Source of the DNA: Desulfosarcina sp. BuS5 | GTDB lineage: Bacteria; Desulfobacterota; Desulfobacteria; Desulfobacterales; BuS5 | Reading direction: 5' to 3' | Length of the DNA stretch: 64,000 bases | Assembly (NCBI RefSeq): GCF_028752835.1 | Contig: NZ_CP087952.1 | Location: 2,974,501 to 3,038,500 of the forward strand | In this document: one piece after another, positions 1 through 8,633 of the stretch | Layout of the letters: every line of letters begins with the position of its first letter | How positions within the stretch are numbered: position 1 is the first letter of the stretch | Notes under the pieces: generated by a model | The model's input: the letters and a program-made list of their open reading frames with translations, nothing else | Database searches by the model: none | Told to the model about the DNA's origin: nothing | Translations under genes and position numbers: made by a program

Positions 1-217
1 TTTTTTCTGTTAATGTATTGAAAAGATCAAAAAACTTTTTACCAAATCCCCAAAATGGTCGATTGCTACGACTTATTTTAATGATTAGAAATTTATTTTT
101 GTCTATAAGGAAATAGTTGCGCCGTTTGAACAATCCATGAAATTCTGAATAATCGAAAACAGTTTTTAAATCAGTAGCACCTATCTGGTTTGCAAAATCT
201 AAAACTTCATTTCCCAT
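1..217 (-). CDS. Hypothetical cassette gene, cut by window edge
   Basis: A minus-strand frame opens with ATG at 217 and stays open to the window edge, giving the first 72 residues (MGNEVLDFANQIGATDLK...). I recognise no family; the visible part is rich in Phe, Lys and Arg and shows no signal peptide. A plausible ribosome site (GGAGAA) lies about 8 bases upstream of the ATG. The gene begins just downstream, on its own strand, of the long attC-like palindrome at 247-373, which is the position expected for an integron cassette gene. The 3' end and function cannot be judged. Confidence 0.5.
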   Translation of the reverse strand, partial: MGNEVLDFANQIGATDLKTVFDYSEFHGLFKRRNYFLIDKNKFLIIKISRSNRPFWGFGKKFFDLFNTLTEK

Positions 218-246
218 GACCAGTTCTCCATTTTATTGTTGCATAT

Positions 247-373
247 ACGTAAAGCTGAGTGGCAGGGCAGCGATAACCCAAAAACCATGATAAAGGTAAA
301 AACTACCGGTCAAATACTGTCTTTCGAAAAGCGGCATGACCTGCCCTGTCCATCTCAAGCGCCTGGTTCTACA
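247..373 (-). repeat. Long attC-like palindrome (VCR-type)
   Basis: Arms at 254-270 and 341-360 pair over about 17 bases with three unpaired bases on one arm (GCTGAG-TGG-CAGGGCAG against GCTTGAGATGGACAGGGCAG). That is the pattern of attC stems with extrahelical bases. A long internal segment of about 70 bases separates the arms, as in Vibrio VCRs. The outer 7-mers (GTAGAAC, and a weak TTTACGT side) only partly fit RYYYAAC/GTTRRRY. A clearly related sequence occurs at 61850-62087. Calling it a recombination site is inference. Confidence 0.5.
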
Positions 374-486
374 CTGCATATCCATAACTTCGTTACTGTC
401 TATCAGCCAATATGTGCATACGTAATATGTTGAGACTACTACATAATCCGCGATTGCTATTTATGGCCAGAACGGAAACTTTTGCT

Positions 487-2848
487 ACAGACCTCGGAAA
501 AAAATAGCATTTTAAGCATAATTTTTTGGACACTTTCCTTTTAAATAGGTGACGAACCAACTTCAATCTGTAATATTTTTCCAATCGGAATATAGGCGCT
601 TAATGCATTCAATCTTTTACAAAATTGTTCCTGCGCTTTTCGGCGGCTTGGTTGTTGAAGAGGCTCCAATCGGACAACCACTCTGTCTGCTTCAGATTTG
701 ATCCATCCATGAGACTGAGTGATGGCATAAAACAAGTCCACATATTCATTTTCATTCGGGTAATGACACAATAACCAGTCAGTCATATCCTTACGCGCAT
801 TCCATAATGAAGCTGTAACAAAATCAAAAAGATTTTTTCCTTCATTATCAATCTTCTTAAAGGAATTATAATCCTCAAGAGTAGAAACATCCACCTTTTC
901 AGGCAGTTGTTTTTTCTCATTGAGGAGCTTTGTGAGCTCTGCCTCTAACTGGCTTATTCCTGATTCTAAACAGGCTTTCAAGCTGTTTTCGCGCCTTGAG
1001 CCATCTTTGTTTAAAACTTCCTTAGTCCTTGAATTTTTTTATGCTTTTTATCAAGCTTTTTACGTACGGTCTTAATTTCTTTCTCAATGGATTTGATAGC
1101 AGGATTTGCTATAAGCTGTTTATCGCTATCTAATGTTTTAAAGCCGGGGTGATAATGAAAAGGGTGCCTGTCATGGAGGTGTTTAAATGTATTTTCAGAG
1201 GCACCCCAGCGGTTCAATATAGCTTGTGCGCATTGAAGAGTAGTTATAGGTCTGCCGTCATCCCATGCAAGACAGCATGTCCGACGGTTGCTGGTCTGAT
1301 TCCAAAGATAAATTTTCCTGAGTTCAAAGGTTTTAGTTTTACCATTTTCCTCCAGGGTGAAGGTCTTTTCACCCTCGAAAATGCGGTATTTTTTGTTGTT
1401 CATCTCAAAGGATTCGTTAAAACAATCATCATCTAACTCCTTGAGTTTTTTTGAATCAACGTGTTTTTCCCAAGTAACAAAGGGAATTTTATCTTCAATA
1501 AGAGAGTTAAAAAATGGAGCGCCATACCCTTCTCTGTCAAAGACCATGATGGGAGGCTCTGTAAGTTCCTTGGCCCATTTTTTTTTTCAGTTCGACAATA
1601 TGAGTTTTAAGATCGCCTTTTCCTTCTTGAATCTGAAAATCAACAATACGACCACTTTCATCGCATGTAACTATATTTGTTTGTCCCGGCATCATCATTT
1701 TGCGCTGTGTATTAAAGGCAAGATGAATTTTTCGTCTGCCTGTGTATGGAAGCAGATGCCCATCTGCAAACCATATACAGGTACTGACCAATCCGCCTAA
1801 AAGCTGTTGCTTAAAAAATAATTTACAAAGAGATGTGGAAAATCGTAAATTACAAGCTGCATAGAACCATTGCCAAACATCTCTTTTTGGAGGCAATTTA
1901 TTGAGGCCCAAAATAAGCCCCGCTTCTTTCTGGTTAATATTTTTCAGTTGTTCTATGGATTTGATATTATTGGCGACCATCAACAAAAAAACTAAAAATA
2001 TTTTATAGGCAGAACCAAAATAACCCATTATCAGCTTAAGCCATTGATTTGTACTAATTAAAACAATTAGATAAGGGAATATCCCTGCAAAACGAGTGAA
2101 TTTCCAATCATGAAGGCTCTTAAATGGTTGTTCGTCTTTTGAAACAAGTTGTTCGCCGAATTCAAAATCAAGCTCCTGCTGTTTTTTTTGATTTTCTAAT
2201 CGTTTAGCTTTTCTCTCTTTAGCGAGAATGACAGCCTTGGTGCCCTGTATGCGTTTGTGCTGCGTGCTCTTGCGATGTTGTTCAAGATTTTTGCCCATTT
2301 TGGGATTATATCCACCCAATAAGCCTTCTGTCCCAAATTTTTTTTTGCTCTCAATGTAATTGTGTATCGTTTGTCTGCTAATATTAAGGGCACCAGCCAA
2401 TAAAGATTTATTCGCACCCAATTCAACGGCATCAACAACAAATATTTTTTTTGCTGGCTTGTCAGAAATATCAACCTTTTTAACAATGATATCGCGGTTT
2501 TTAAGGGTAATCATGTGCTTATTTCTTCTGTTAAAAACCAACGACAAATTTGCGCCAATCATTTTGGTGTTATCGTTTTTTTTCTTTGGTATATCTGGAA
2601 ATAGTTGTTTTTGCATAATTGATACCTTAATGTGGTGTACGCAATGTGAATTTTTAATAAGGTATCACAAAAAAATATTTTTTATAAAATAAATTTACAT
2701 TAAATAAAAGAAATAGTTAAAATAAAATAGGTTAAACATATGAATGTCCAACATTATGCTTGTCCAATAAATTACTGGAGAATAGTCTAACTACCTGAAT
2801 AATAAGGCTTTACGCATTTCTATTCACTTTGTACGTTCCGAGGTCTGT
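487..2848 (-). mobile_element. Insertion sequence, 2.36 kb, family not assigned
   Basis: Both ends carry the same 13-bp inverted repeat: ACAGACCTCGGAA at 487-499 and its complement at 2836-2848. The flanking trinucleotide GCT occurs at 484-486 and again at 2849-2851, consistent with a 3-bp target duplication. The interior holds one long transposase-like frame on the minus strand, now in three pieces. I could not assign an IS family from sequence alone. The element lies within the cassette region, and its removal would rejoin sequence ending TTTTGCT to ACAGGATTTG. Confidence 0.75.
541..2616 (-). pseudogene. Transposase broken by two A-tract frameshifts
   Basis: Three minus-strand pieces (2616-1537, 1547-1011, 981-541) join into one product of about 690 residues. 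The first break is at an A10 run (about 1576-1585). In the alternative frame it reads on as KKWAKELTEPPIMVFDREGYG, so one A is extra. The second is at an A7 run near 1034-1040, where one A is missing, so the two shifts cancel. An N-terminal helix-turn-helix-like segment (SLLAGALNISRQTIHNYIES) precedes a probable RNase-H-like DDE core: Asp in FADGH and Asp in FDREGYG. The breaks may be real decay, homopolymer sequencing errors, or slippage-dependent expression, which is known in some IS elements. Confidence 0.75.
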
Positions 2849-3600
2849 GCTACAGGATTTGTTGAGTTTTGCTCACTGAAACCATGTTTTGGTAATTGTT
2901 TGATATTTGCAAGTTGGATTGAAGTACAAAACTATGGCGTCTAAAAATGGCTGCTACGTGTCAAATTTTAATGCCCGATATTTGGACATCGTTCTCAGAA
3001 AGTACCGACTGAGCTTAGATCATGCTCATGTTCATACCCATACGCATATCTAACTTATTTTGAGTGCCAGAAACAAGGAAAATTTTCAATATGTCAATCA
3101 GTTACAAAAGAATACATGTTCCCCAAAAGAGCGTCAAGCTAAACACGGTTTCCATGAAAAGACCGTTCTGTATGACTCACGAGTGATATCTTCAACCGTC
3201 TTGGAGCTAAAAATAGGGCAGCGGTCGAAGGTTGATTCAGATTCCCTGATACAAAGCCCGATATAACTAATTACGCTCAACCCAACCTGATAAAAACCGG
3301 ACTTTTCATTATTGCTCTTATGTGCCAGGCGTCGGTAACAAGCAACTGCCCAGCTTTCACAATTTTCTTTTGCTCTATGCCTGCAAATGTCTTGCGCATA
3401 TCAAAATGTAAAGAGACGTAAAGAGTCATTATGAAAATCGTGTTTTTCGCTCGTTTTTTTCTCAACAAAGTAGGCTTTTCGTAATTCAGCTATGCCTGAG
3501 GTTACTGCTCTGTTTGAGATAGCCGCTTTAGTATATTTTAGGTTAATGCGACAAATATTGATCATAGACAGTGCGATAGCTCATAATGTCGCAAACTGTA
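2849..3600. other. Gene-poor stretch right of the IS
   Basis: About 750 bases in which I see no convincing gene. The frames present (3060-3266 plus, 3277-3468 minus) have no recognisable domain, no good ribosome site and unconvincing composition. The stretch may be decayed cassette DNA. No palindrome of attC type was found until about 3600. Confidence 0.45.
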
Positions 3601-3601
3601 G

Positions 3602-3806
3602 AACGCGGCTGTTGAGCCGCGAGAATCGCAGGCACTGGCTGAAAAAGGCATTTTTTTTTCAGCCAGTGCTGAGAATCGCAGTCGGCTCCAACGTCCTTGA
3701 TAGGTGGAGCGTGAGCGGGAACCTATCAAGGACGTTGGAGGAACTCGACAGCCGCGATAAGTGGACCGTGTGCGTAGCGCAGCGGAGCTCACGGTCCACT
3801 TATCGC
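3602..3806. repeat. Cluster of nested long perfect hairpins
   Basis: Three near-perfect hairpins lie side by side. The first pairs 3632-3646 with 3655-3669 (15 bp) and is flanked by the direct repeat GAGAATCGCAG at 3621-3631 and 3671-3681. The second pairs 3686-3705 with 3721-3740 (20 bp, loop 15). The third pairs 3754-3770 with 3790-3806 (17 bp, loop 19). A fourth outer pair, CGCGGCTGTTG (3604-3614) with CGACAGCCGCG (3746-3756), encloses the first two. The loops contain GGAGCGTGAGCG and TGCGTAGCG, like the loop GAGCGTAGCG of the attC at 10828. They may be modified or stacked attC stems; this is inference. Confidence 0.6.
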
Positions 3807-3810
3807 AGAA

Positions 3811-3923
3811 GTCAGTGGCAGCCAGGGCATAAATTCCTTTCAAAAAAGCAACAAATACACATAATGCCGATAAAACTTAAAGTCGCGAGTCCCTGGCTGT
3901 CAACTGCACTGACATGTTATACT
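3811..3923 (-). repeat. Probable attC after the 109-aa cassette gene
   Basis: On the minus strand the stop of the 109-aa gene lies inside GTATAAC (an R''-like 7-mer, 6 of 7 to RYYYAAC). An arm GTCAGTG...CAGCCAGGG follows, which pairs with CCCTGGCTGCCACTGAC at 3811-3827, leaving several unpaired bases. The distal R' box is not obvious, because the hairpin cluster at 3602-3806 begins immediately beyond. Placement relative to the gene stop is exactly as in the better attC sites of this window. Confidence 0.5.
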
Positions 3924-4246
3924 GGATATGCTTTCATACCAGCTCTCATTGCACCTTCAACAGTTCCATCAACTAGTTCACTTCCAGGGAAAAAGCATTC
4001 ATCAGGGTCATATATTTCAGTACTCCATTTAAATATTGCAAACTCCCATTCGTCGATTTCTTTAAAATACTCCATACGGATTACAGGCTCTTTTTTACCA
4101 TATGCTATCCTGTCAAGATAAAGAAATCTTCCTTGAAATCTTGCAATGTAACGAACGTCTATTGTTTTAAGTTCCTGTTGATTGAATTTTTCTACGATTA
4201 CAGAAATTTTTTCTCGTATTTCATCAGGTATCAGTTTTTTCCCCAT
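3917..4246 (-). CDS. Hypothetical cassette protein, 109 aa
   Basis: An intact small acidic protein of about 109 residues starting MGKKLIPDEIREKISVIV. I chose the ATG at 4246 over an upstream in-frame TTG at 4252, because AAGGA lies at good distance before the ATG. It has alternating charged helices and several aromatic residues (RYIARFQGRFLYLDRI; EWEFAIFKW) but no motif I can name; no signal peptide or membrane segment. It starts 20 bases after the attC at 4266-4335 and its stop codon overlaps the next attC-like site, a tight cassette arrangement. Function unknown. Confidence 0.7.
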   Translation of the reverse strand: MGKKLIPDEIREKISVIVEKFNQQELKTIDVRYIARFQGRFLYLDRIAYGKKEPVIRMEYFKEIDEWEFAIFKWSTEIYDPDECFFPGSELVDGTVEGAMRAGMKAYPV

Positions 4247-4265
4247 AATCAATCCTTATTTTGAA

Positions 4266-4335
4266 GTATAACGTCCAAGCTCAGTGGCGAGCAACCGCCG
4301 CAGGCGGTTTGTGAGTCCACTGCAGCGGCTTGGTC
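4266..4335 (-). repeat. attC half interrupted by group II intron
   Basis: A strong imperfect palindrome: CCAAGC-CAGTGG-ACTCACAAACCGCC pairs with GGCGGTTGCTCGCCACTGAGCTTGG, and the cassette-side 7-mer GTATAAC/GTTATAC is at 4266-4272. The opposite (R'') end, which should follow the GGCTTG arm, is missing because the intron at 4336 starts there. Insertion of group IIC introns into attC sites in the orientation opposite to the cassettes is an established pattern, and the orientations here agree with it. Confidence 0.6.
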
Positions 4336-5013
4336 GTGTGCCGGGCACGGCACGTATTCTAAAGGGTGCGATGAGCATGCCCTTTAATTTTAAGCTCATC
4401 AAGTTCCAAACCCAGCCCGATGGAGGCGAAGGGTATAGCGATATGGCAACCGGGTATCCAGCGATGGTGCCTGGAAAGGAGGCCGCCCTGCCACGGTAGG
4501 GTATCGCAAACACACGGGGCGATGTACAAGAACCGAGTTGAGGCGGTTTTGGTGGGACGAGCCTGCAACACAAGGCAAAGTCCTCTATCCATCTTAAGCC
4601 AAAGACGTATACTCGGCGCTCATGTGCGGAAAGATACGTGTTCACCCCGGGAGATCTGCCGCGTTGTCCATATGGACTGATCAAACCGTAAGGGGCGACC
4701 ATCACGCAGCAGAAGTCAGCAGATGGCATAGTAGCCGGTGGAAACGAGCTCCACAGCGTGGGGAGGTCTCACCCCGGTGAAGGCCTGAACGGTGCCCGGC
4801 CGAATGGCTTGGGTAAATGGTTATGGTTGAGAAAGAGCGTTTTCTTACCTGCATATTGCAACATTCGTTGACATGCCGGTAGCGTTGCGTTCCCTAAGAC
4901 CAGGCAGACCAATCTTTATTAGGTCTGTTGTAGCCAGCCGAATCGCCGGATACGCGATCCGTATGTCCGGTGGTGTGGGAGGGGGTAGCCGTGAGGCTAC
5001 TCCCTATCCCTAT
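4336..5013 (+). mobile_element. ORF-less group II intron
   Basis: The 5' end GTGTGCC fits the GUGYG start of bacterial group II introns. Near the 3' end, 4945-4970 folds as domain V: GGATACG pairs with CGTATGTCC, leaving the hallmark 2-nt bulge, with a CGC triad just upstream. Next comes a domain VI hairpin (GGGAGGGGGTAGCC, GTGA loop, GGCTACTCCC) with an unpaired A at about 5006, the likely branch point, 7 bases before the predicted end CCCTAT at 5013. At about 0.68 kb there is no room for a reverse transcriptase, so mobility would need one in trans. Short frames inside it are not genes. Confidence 0.75.
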
Positions 5014-5026
5014 AGGCGAAAATGTC

Positions 5027-5263
5027 CTATGTCAAGGGCTGACCCCATTGCTTGTTCGGAATTATATAACCGGATGTTACTCCGTATTTCTTTGGTAAAA
5101 ACTCTGTTAGCCATTTACGGAGATATGCTTCTACACCTTGGCCATGTGCTACTTGAATTGGACGATTCTGCGTTTGCTCAAGAATTTTATCGAACTCAGA
5201 TAGGATGTCTTTTCTGTTTCTGTGAAACTCTTTCCAACCATGTTGACCGTAACAGTTATCCAA
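5027..5263 (-). pseudogene. DUF6602-like cassette gene, 3' truncated
   Basis: A 78-residue frame begins with TTG at 5263 behind a strong AAGGAG. Residues about 18-68 (DILSEFDKILEQ ... AHGQGVEAYLRKWLTEFLP ... GVTSGYII) resemble the N-terminal part of DUF6602 proteins, often found among phage-defence and integron cargo. The frame ends soon after SGYIIPNK, only 13 bases from the intron end, so the rest of the gene has been lost in a rearrangement at the intron. It lies in the cassette position downstream of the attC at 5289-5349. Family name is from memory of the motif and moderate in confidence. Confidence 0.55.
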
Positions 5264-5288
5264 TCTATAGCTCCTTAACTTTTATGGG

Positions 5289-5349
5289 GGTTAACGCCGC
5301 TAATCAGCCGCGCAGCATTTTTGCGTCGGCTGCATTAGCATTGTTGGGC
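5289..5349 (-). repeat. attC site, 61 bp
   Basis: On the minus strand: GCCCAAC (R'', perfect RYYYAAC) at 5349-5343, then GCTAAT-G-CAGCCG paired with CGGCTGATTAGC, ending GTTAACC (R', 6 of 7 to GTTRRRY). One extra G on one arm gives the extrahelical base typical of attC. The stop codon of the upstream higA-like gene lies inside the site, and the next cassette gene begins 26 bases beyond it. Confidence 0.75.
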
Positions 5350-5643
5350 CACATACTCAGAATAAGGTTTTATTTTTTTTAGCAACGGGCTGAGGGTTCT
5401 TGCGGCAACTTCTGTATCATGGGCAACTTGGGCACGTAACCAGTAGCCATTAGATAGGCCTAAGAAACGACACAACCGCAAATCGGTATCAGCAGTTATC
5501 GATCGCTTTCCACCGACAATTTCGCTGATACGTTGGGCTGGAACGCCAATTTCCTTAGCTAATCGGTACTGACTCAGCCCCATAGGCTTCAGAAATTCTT
5601 CTAATAAAATTTCGCCTGGAGTTATGGGATCTAATTTTTTCAT
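5335..5643 (-). CDS. higA: HigA-type antitoxin (XRE family)
   Basis: 102 residues starting MKKLDPITPGEILLEEF, the typical opening of HigA antitoxins. An XRE helix-turn-helix follows at about residues 20-75 (LSQYRLAKEIGVPAQRISEIV ... ITADTDLRLCRFLG). HigA binds and neutralises the HigB ribosome-dependent mRNA interferase and represses its own operon. It lies 12 bases downstream of its toxin gene, the reversed toxin-first order usual for higBA. Its last codon and stop are within the attC at 5289-5349, so the pair forms one mobile cassette. Toxin-antitoxin cassettes are thought to stabilise chromosomal cassette arrays. Confidence 0.88.
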   Translation of the reverse strand: MKKLDPITPGEILLEEFLKPMGLSQYRLAKEIGVPAQRISEIVGGKRSITADTDLRLCRFLGLSNGYWLRAQVAHDTEVAARTLSPLLKKIKPYSEYVAQQC

Positions 5644-5655
5644 AGTAGATACTCC

Positions 5656-5934
5656 TCAATGGTAATCGACAATTTCGACATCTTCTGGACCTGCATCCGT
5701 CCAACGAAAGCAAACTCGCCATTGATCGTTTATACGAATGCTATGTTGATCAGAACGATTGCCCTTGAGCGCCTCAAGATGATTACCAGGTGGTACCCTT
5801 AAATCATCAAGCCGTCCAGCGATTTCAAGCTGTCTAAGTTTGCGTCGCGCAATTTTGGCAATATTTACGAATTGCTTGACATGATCACCTTTAGTTAGCG
5901 CTTCAGTATTTTTACACTTAAATGATCTGATCAT
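5656..5934 (-). CDS. higB: HigB-type toxin (RelE superfamily)
   Basis: 92 residues, MIRSFKCKNTEAL ... with the family hallmarks RRKLRQLE, RVPPGNHLEALKG and the C-terminal core QHSIRINDQWRVCFRW ... VEIVDYH. HigB toxins cleave mRNA on the ribosome. Length is normal. It is the first gene of a cassette: its ATG lies about 50 bases beyond the GTTGGGC box at 5984-5990, with AT-rich sequence between that could hold its own promoter. The paired antitoxin follows directly. Confidence 0.88.
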   Translation of the reverse strand: MIRSFKCKNTEALTKGDHVKQFVNIAKIARRKLRQLEIAGRLDDLRVPPGNHLEALKGNRSDQHSIRINDQWRVCFRWTDAGPEDVEIVDYH

Positions 5935-5983
5935 GTGTCATATAATAACGCATATCGTGATTAACGTCAAGCGTGATTAGTGC

Positions 5984-6101
5984 AGCCCAACGATGAACTC
6001 ACCGGCCGCCAACATGCGGGGCAAGACCTTCCGCAAACGACAACATTTATGCGGAAGAGAGCGTTTAAAAAAAAGCGCCGCGGTTGGCGGTCGGGTTCCA
6101 G
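5984..6101 (-). repeat. attC, distal part (split by intron 2)
   Basis: The cassette-side box GTTGGGC (perfect GTTRRRY on the minus strand) is at 5990-5984. The arm GTTGGCGGCCGGTGAG pairs with AACCCGACCGCCAAC, which lies directly against the intron end at about 6102. Between the arms are smaller pairs, including a CCGCATAA...TTGCGG segment and an 8-T run. The matching R'' box GCCCAAC is on the other side of the intron at 9693-9699. Joining the two exons restores a complete attC of roughly 135 bases. Confidence 0.65.
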
Positions 6102-7325
6102 GTAGGAGCATCGGTTACCCGACGCCCCCCCTACAGACCCGTACGTGAAGATTTCCCTCATACGGTTCCTCGGTTCAAATCCTTTTTACCGGATTATCAA
6201 CCAAACAGGCGACACCCCGTTTGGCGTATAACTTTGCAGCCCTTACGGCATCAAATATTATGGACTATTCTGGGTAATGGCAGTGGGTATGTTGTGCGCA
6301 AGTCCTCGAACATTACTTCGCCCTTGTGACTTCTTCGGCTTAACCATCGACGCCATGCTTTCTCAGTATATTCAAACACAACTTCCAGCGCTTTGTAGTT
6401 ACTTTTTACACCAAAGTACTGGTAAAAACCTCGCAGTTTACTGCAAAGAATCTCATACTGCTCGGCCATTGGCTTATGACGGTTATCCTTGCACCATATC
6501 CATATTCTCTTCATAAAACGGCTTGAACGCTTTCTTGCCGTCTTTTTCTTTATTACCATGTACCCTTTTAATGATTTTGACCAGTAAAATGTAAACCCTA
6601 AAAAATCAAACGTCCCGTTTCCCTTTCCGCTAATGCGTTTGGAAAATCGAATCAGTTTTGTCTTTTCCGGGTGAAGTGACAGCTCGAACTGTTCGAACCG
6701 CCTGGGTAATACATCCATGACACGCAATGCGTCTTTTTCATACTCGAACCCGAGGATGAAATCATCCGCCCAGCGTATGATGGAGCATCTCCCTTTCATC
6801 CGGGGGATCACTTCTTTCACGTACCAGTCATCTAAAACATAATGAAGAAAGATATTACTGAGCACAGGGGAAATTACTCCTCCCTGTGGAGTGCCCGTTT
6901 CAGAGTACGTCAGGTTGCCTTCCTCCATTACGCCTGCATTCAACCACTTCCCTATCAGGCGAATCATTCCGCCGTCACTTACTCTCCGACGTATCATGTC
7001 TTTAAGTAACTCGTGATTAATATTGTCAAATAGTCCTGTAATATCTGCGCTTACTATCCAGCTGATATTCTGCTTCAAGCATTGCTCACGTAAATCTTTG
7101 ATTGCCATGTGTTGGCTCCGACCTTTTCTGAATGCATGGGAAAAATTGTAAAAATTCCTGTCAAATATGACATTCAATATGGCTGCTGCTGCTTTCTGGA
7201 CAATTTTATCCTCAAGTACAGGTATGCCAATTGGACGCTTTTCCCCTCCTTCCTTGTCTATCCAGATACGCTTTACAGGAGACGCAACGTACTGTCCTCT
7301 CCGCAGTCGTTCATACAGATTATAG

Positions 7326-8633
7326 CAGTAGTGTCCGGTTAAGTTTTTGCATATAGCATTTGCTCTTTGATAATCAGATTATTAGACCATACGTTTTTTT
7401 CGTCAGTACGTAATTCGTTCTGGATGGTATTTCTAAGCTGACGAATCCTCTTTATTGATACAGGTTCATTAAACTGTTCATGGCAGTATATGGCCATAAG
7501 CAGGTAGGTTATTAACCCCGCAAGGATTTGAACCATCAGGCCATATCTACTGTGAGCAATCAAGTGGTACACTTTTAAATGTTTCTTCCACCATTTGAAA
7601 AAAGTTTCGATATCCCATCTAAGCTTATAAACGGTTGCAACCTGCTCGGCTGTAAGATCATAACGATCAGTTGCCACAAAATATTTGACACCGGCAATTT
7701 TATAACCAACCAGTCGAACCGGCTTTCTGGTCTGGTTTACCCCAGGAGTGCCAAGAAGAACCACAGCATCATAAAAAATATAGCTGTCGGGATCAACAGG
7801 CTGCTCTTTGATAATAGTTCTTGTTGTTTTCGCTTTGATGCGGCAAACAAAATGTTTTTTTTCATCCTGAAGAAGATCAAAATCCTTATGTGATTGATAC
7901 CCCCGATCCATGATTCCTGTTTGGCCTTTTGTAAGGATAGACCTGACAAAGGGGCGTTCAGCGCCATTTCCATTTGTCAGATGAATTTTTATAGGAATCT
8001 TGCGATTGACATCAAAGCCGAAATGGCCTTTTGCTTTTTTAGCGCCTTTTCTGTAATCAGCCCAGTACATGGACAGAACTGCATCAATTAAAGATCCATC
8101 AATGGAAACGAGTTCACCGAGATCTGAATAATTTGATGGTAAAGCATTTTGTGCCTGGCTGCAAAGAGCTTGAAAAACATATTCAAGCTGTTCAAGCCCT
8201 CGAGAATTGATAATTTCGGAAAAACTGCTACGACTGATCCCTCCATCTGGAGCGACACATTCTTTGGCAAAATCGTCTTCTTTAAGGTGTTGAATAAGAT
8301 CACGAGCTGATTCATGTTCTTGTAGATGGAAAAATATCAGTGCGTGAAGCTGATCTTCAAAAGTCATTTTCAATGGCCTGTGACCTCGGGATTTAAGCTG
8401 TGGCGTGTCAGGAAAAATCTTTTGCAAAGGTTTGAGAAATCGAGCATGAGATTGGGGATTAAAATTCTTTTTTGGGATATTGAATATGTCCATTTTTGTC
8501 TTAACTCCTTGTTATAATTATATTTTATAACAAAACGATAAAAAATTTTTATTTGGTTTGTCAAGTAAAAAATGAACATTTTTCTAATTTTTTTATCCCA
8601 TATAACATGCAAAAACCTAACCGGACACTACTG
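7326..8633 (-). mobile_element. IS4-family insertion sequence, 1308 bp
   Basis: Terminal inverted repeats run inward from CAGTAGTGTCCGGTTA at 7326 and from the complementary end at 8633, with about 26 of 27 positions matching. A perfect 9-bp target duplication, AGATTATAG, flanks it at 7317-7325 and 8634-8642. It carries one intact transposase and interrupts the intron-encoded reverse transcriptase. Perfect duplication and near-identical ends suggest a recent insertion. Confidence 0.95.
7339..8493 (-). CDS. IS4-family DDE transposase
   Basis: 384 residues, full length. The N-terminal part (residues 1-90) has the DUF4372-like opening with FEDQLHALIFFHLQEHES. The DDE core shows Asp in LVSIDGSLIDAV, Asp in GIMDRGYQ and the IS4 YREK signature YKLRWDIETFFKWWK. 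The C-terminal helix region LIAHSRYGLMVQILAGL is typical of the same group. It is bounded by the inverted repeats of the IS. The gene looks intact and could be active. Confidence 0.93.
   Translation of the reverse strand: MDIFNIPKKNFNPQSHARFLKPLQKIFPDTPQLKSRGHRPLKMTFEDQLHALIFFHLQEHESARDLIQHLKEDDFAKECVAPDGGISRSSFSEIINSRGLEQLEYVFQALCSQAQNALPSNYSDLGELVSIDGSLIDAVLSMYWADYRKGAKKAKGHFGFDVNRKIPIKIHLTNGNGAERPFVRSILTKGQTGIMDRGYQSHKDFDLLQDEKKHFVCRIKAKTTRTIIKEQPVDPDSYIFYDAVVLLGTPGVNQTRKPVRLVGYKIAGVKYFVATDRYDLTAEQVATVYKLRWDIETFFKWWKKHLKVYHLIAHSRYGLMVQILAGLITYLLMAIYCHEQFNEPVSIKRIRQLRNTIQNELRTDEKNVWSNNLIIKEQMLYAKT

Noticed and set aside
236-433. 65-codon plus-strand frame
   Set aside because: It is the attC-like palindrome translated; the similar sequence at 61850 does not keep the frame.
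3060-3468. Two small frames as genes
   Set aside because: No ribosome site, no domain, and located in decayed DNA.
3492-4121. 209-codon plus-strand frame
   Set aside because: It runs through the hairpin cluster and antisense to the better supported 109-aa cassette gene; no domain.
4256-5382. Several frames (4256-4729 minus, 4284-4680 plus, 4873-5382 plus)
   Set aside because: They lie within the structured RNA of the group II intron or overlap the attC and cassette gene; no protein family recognised.
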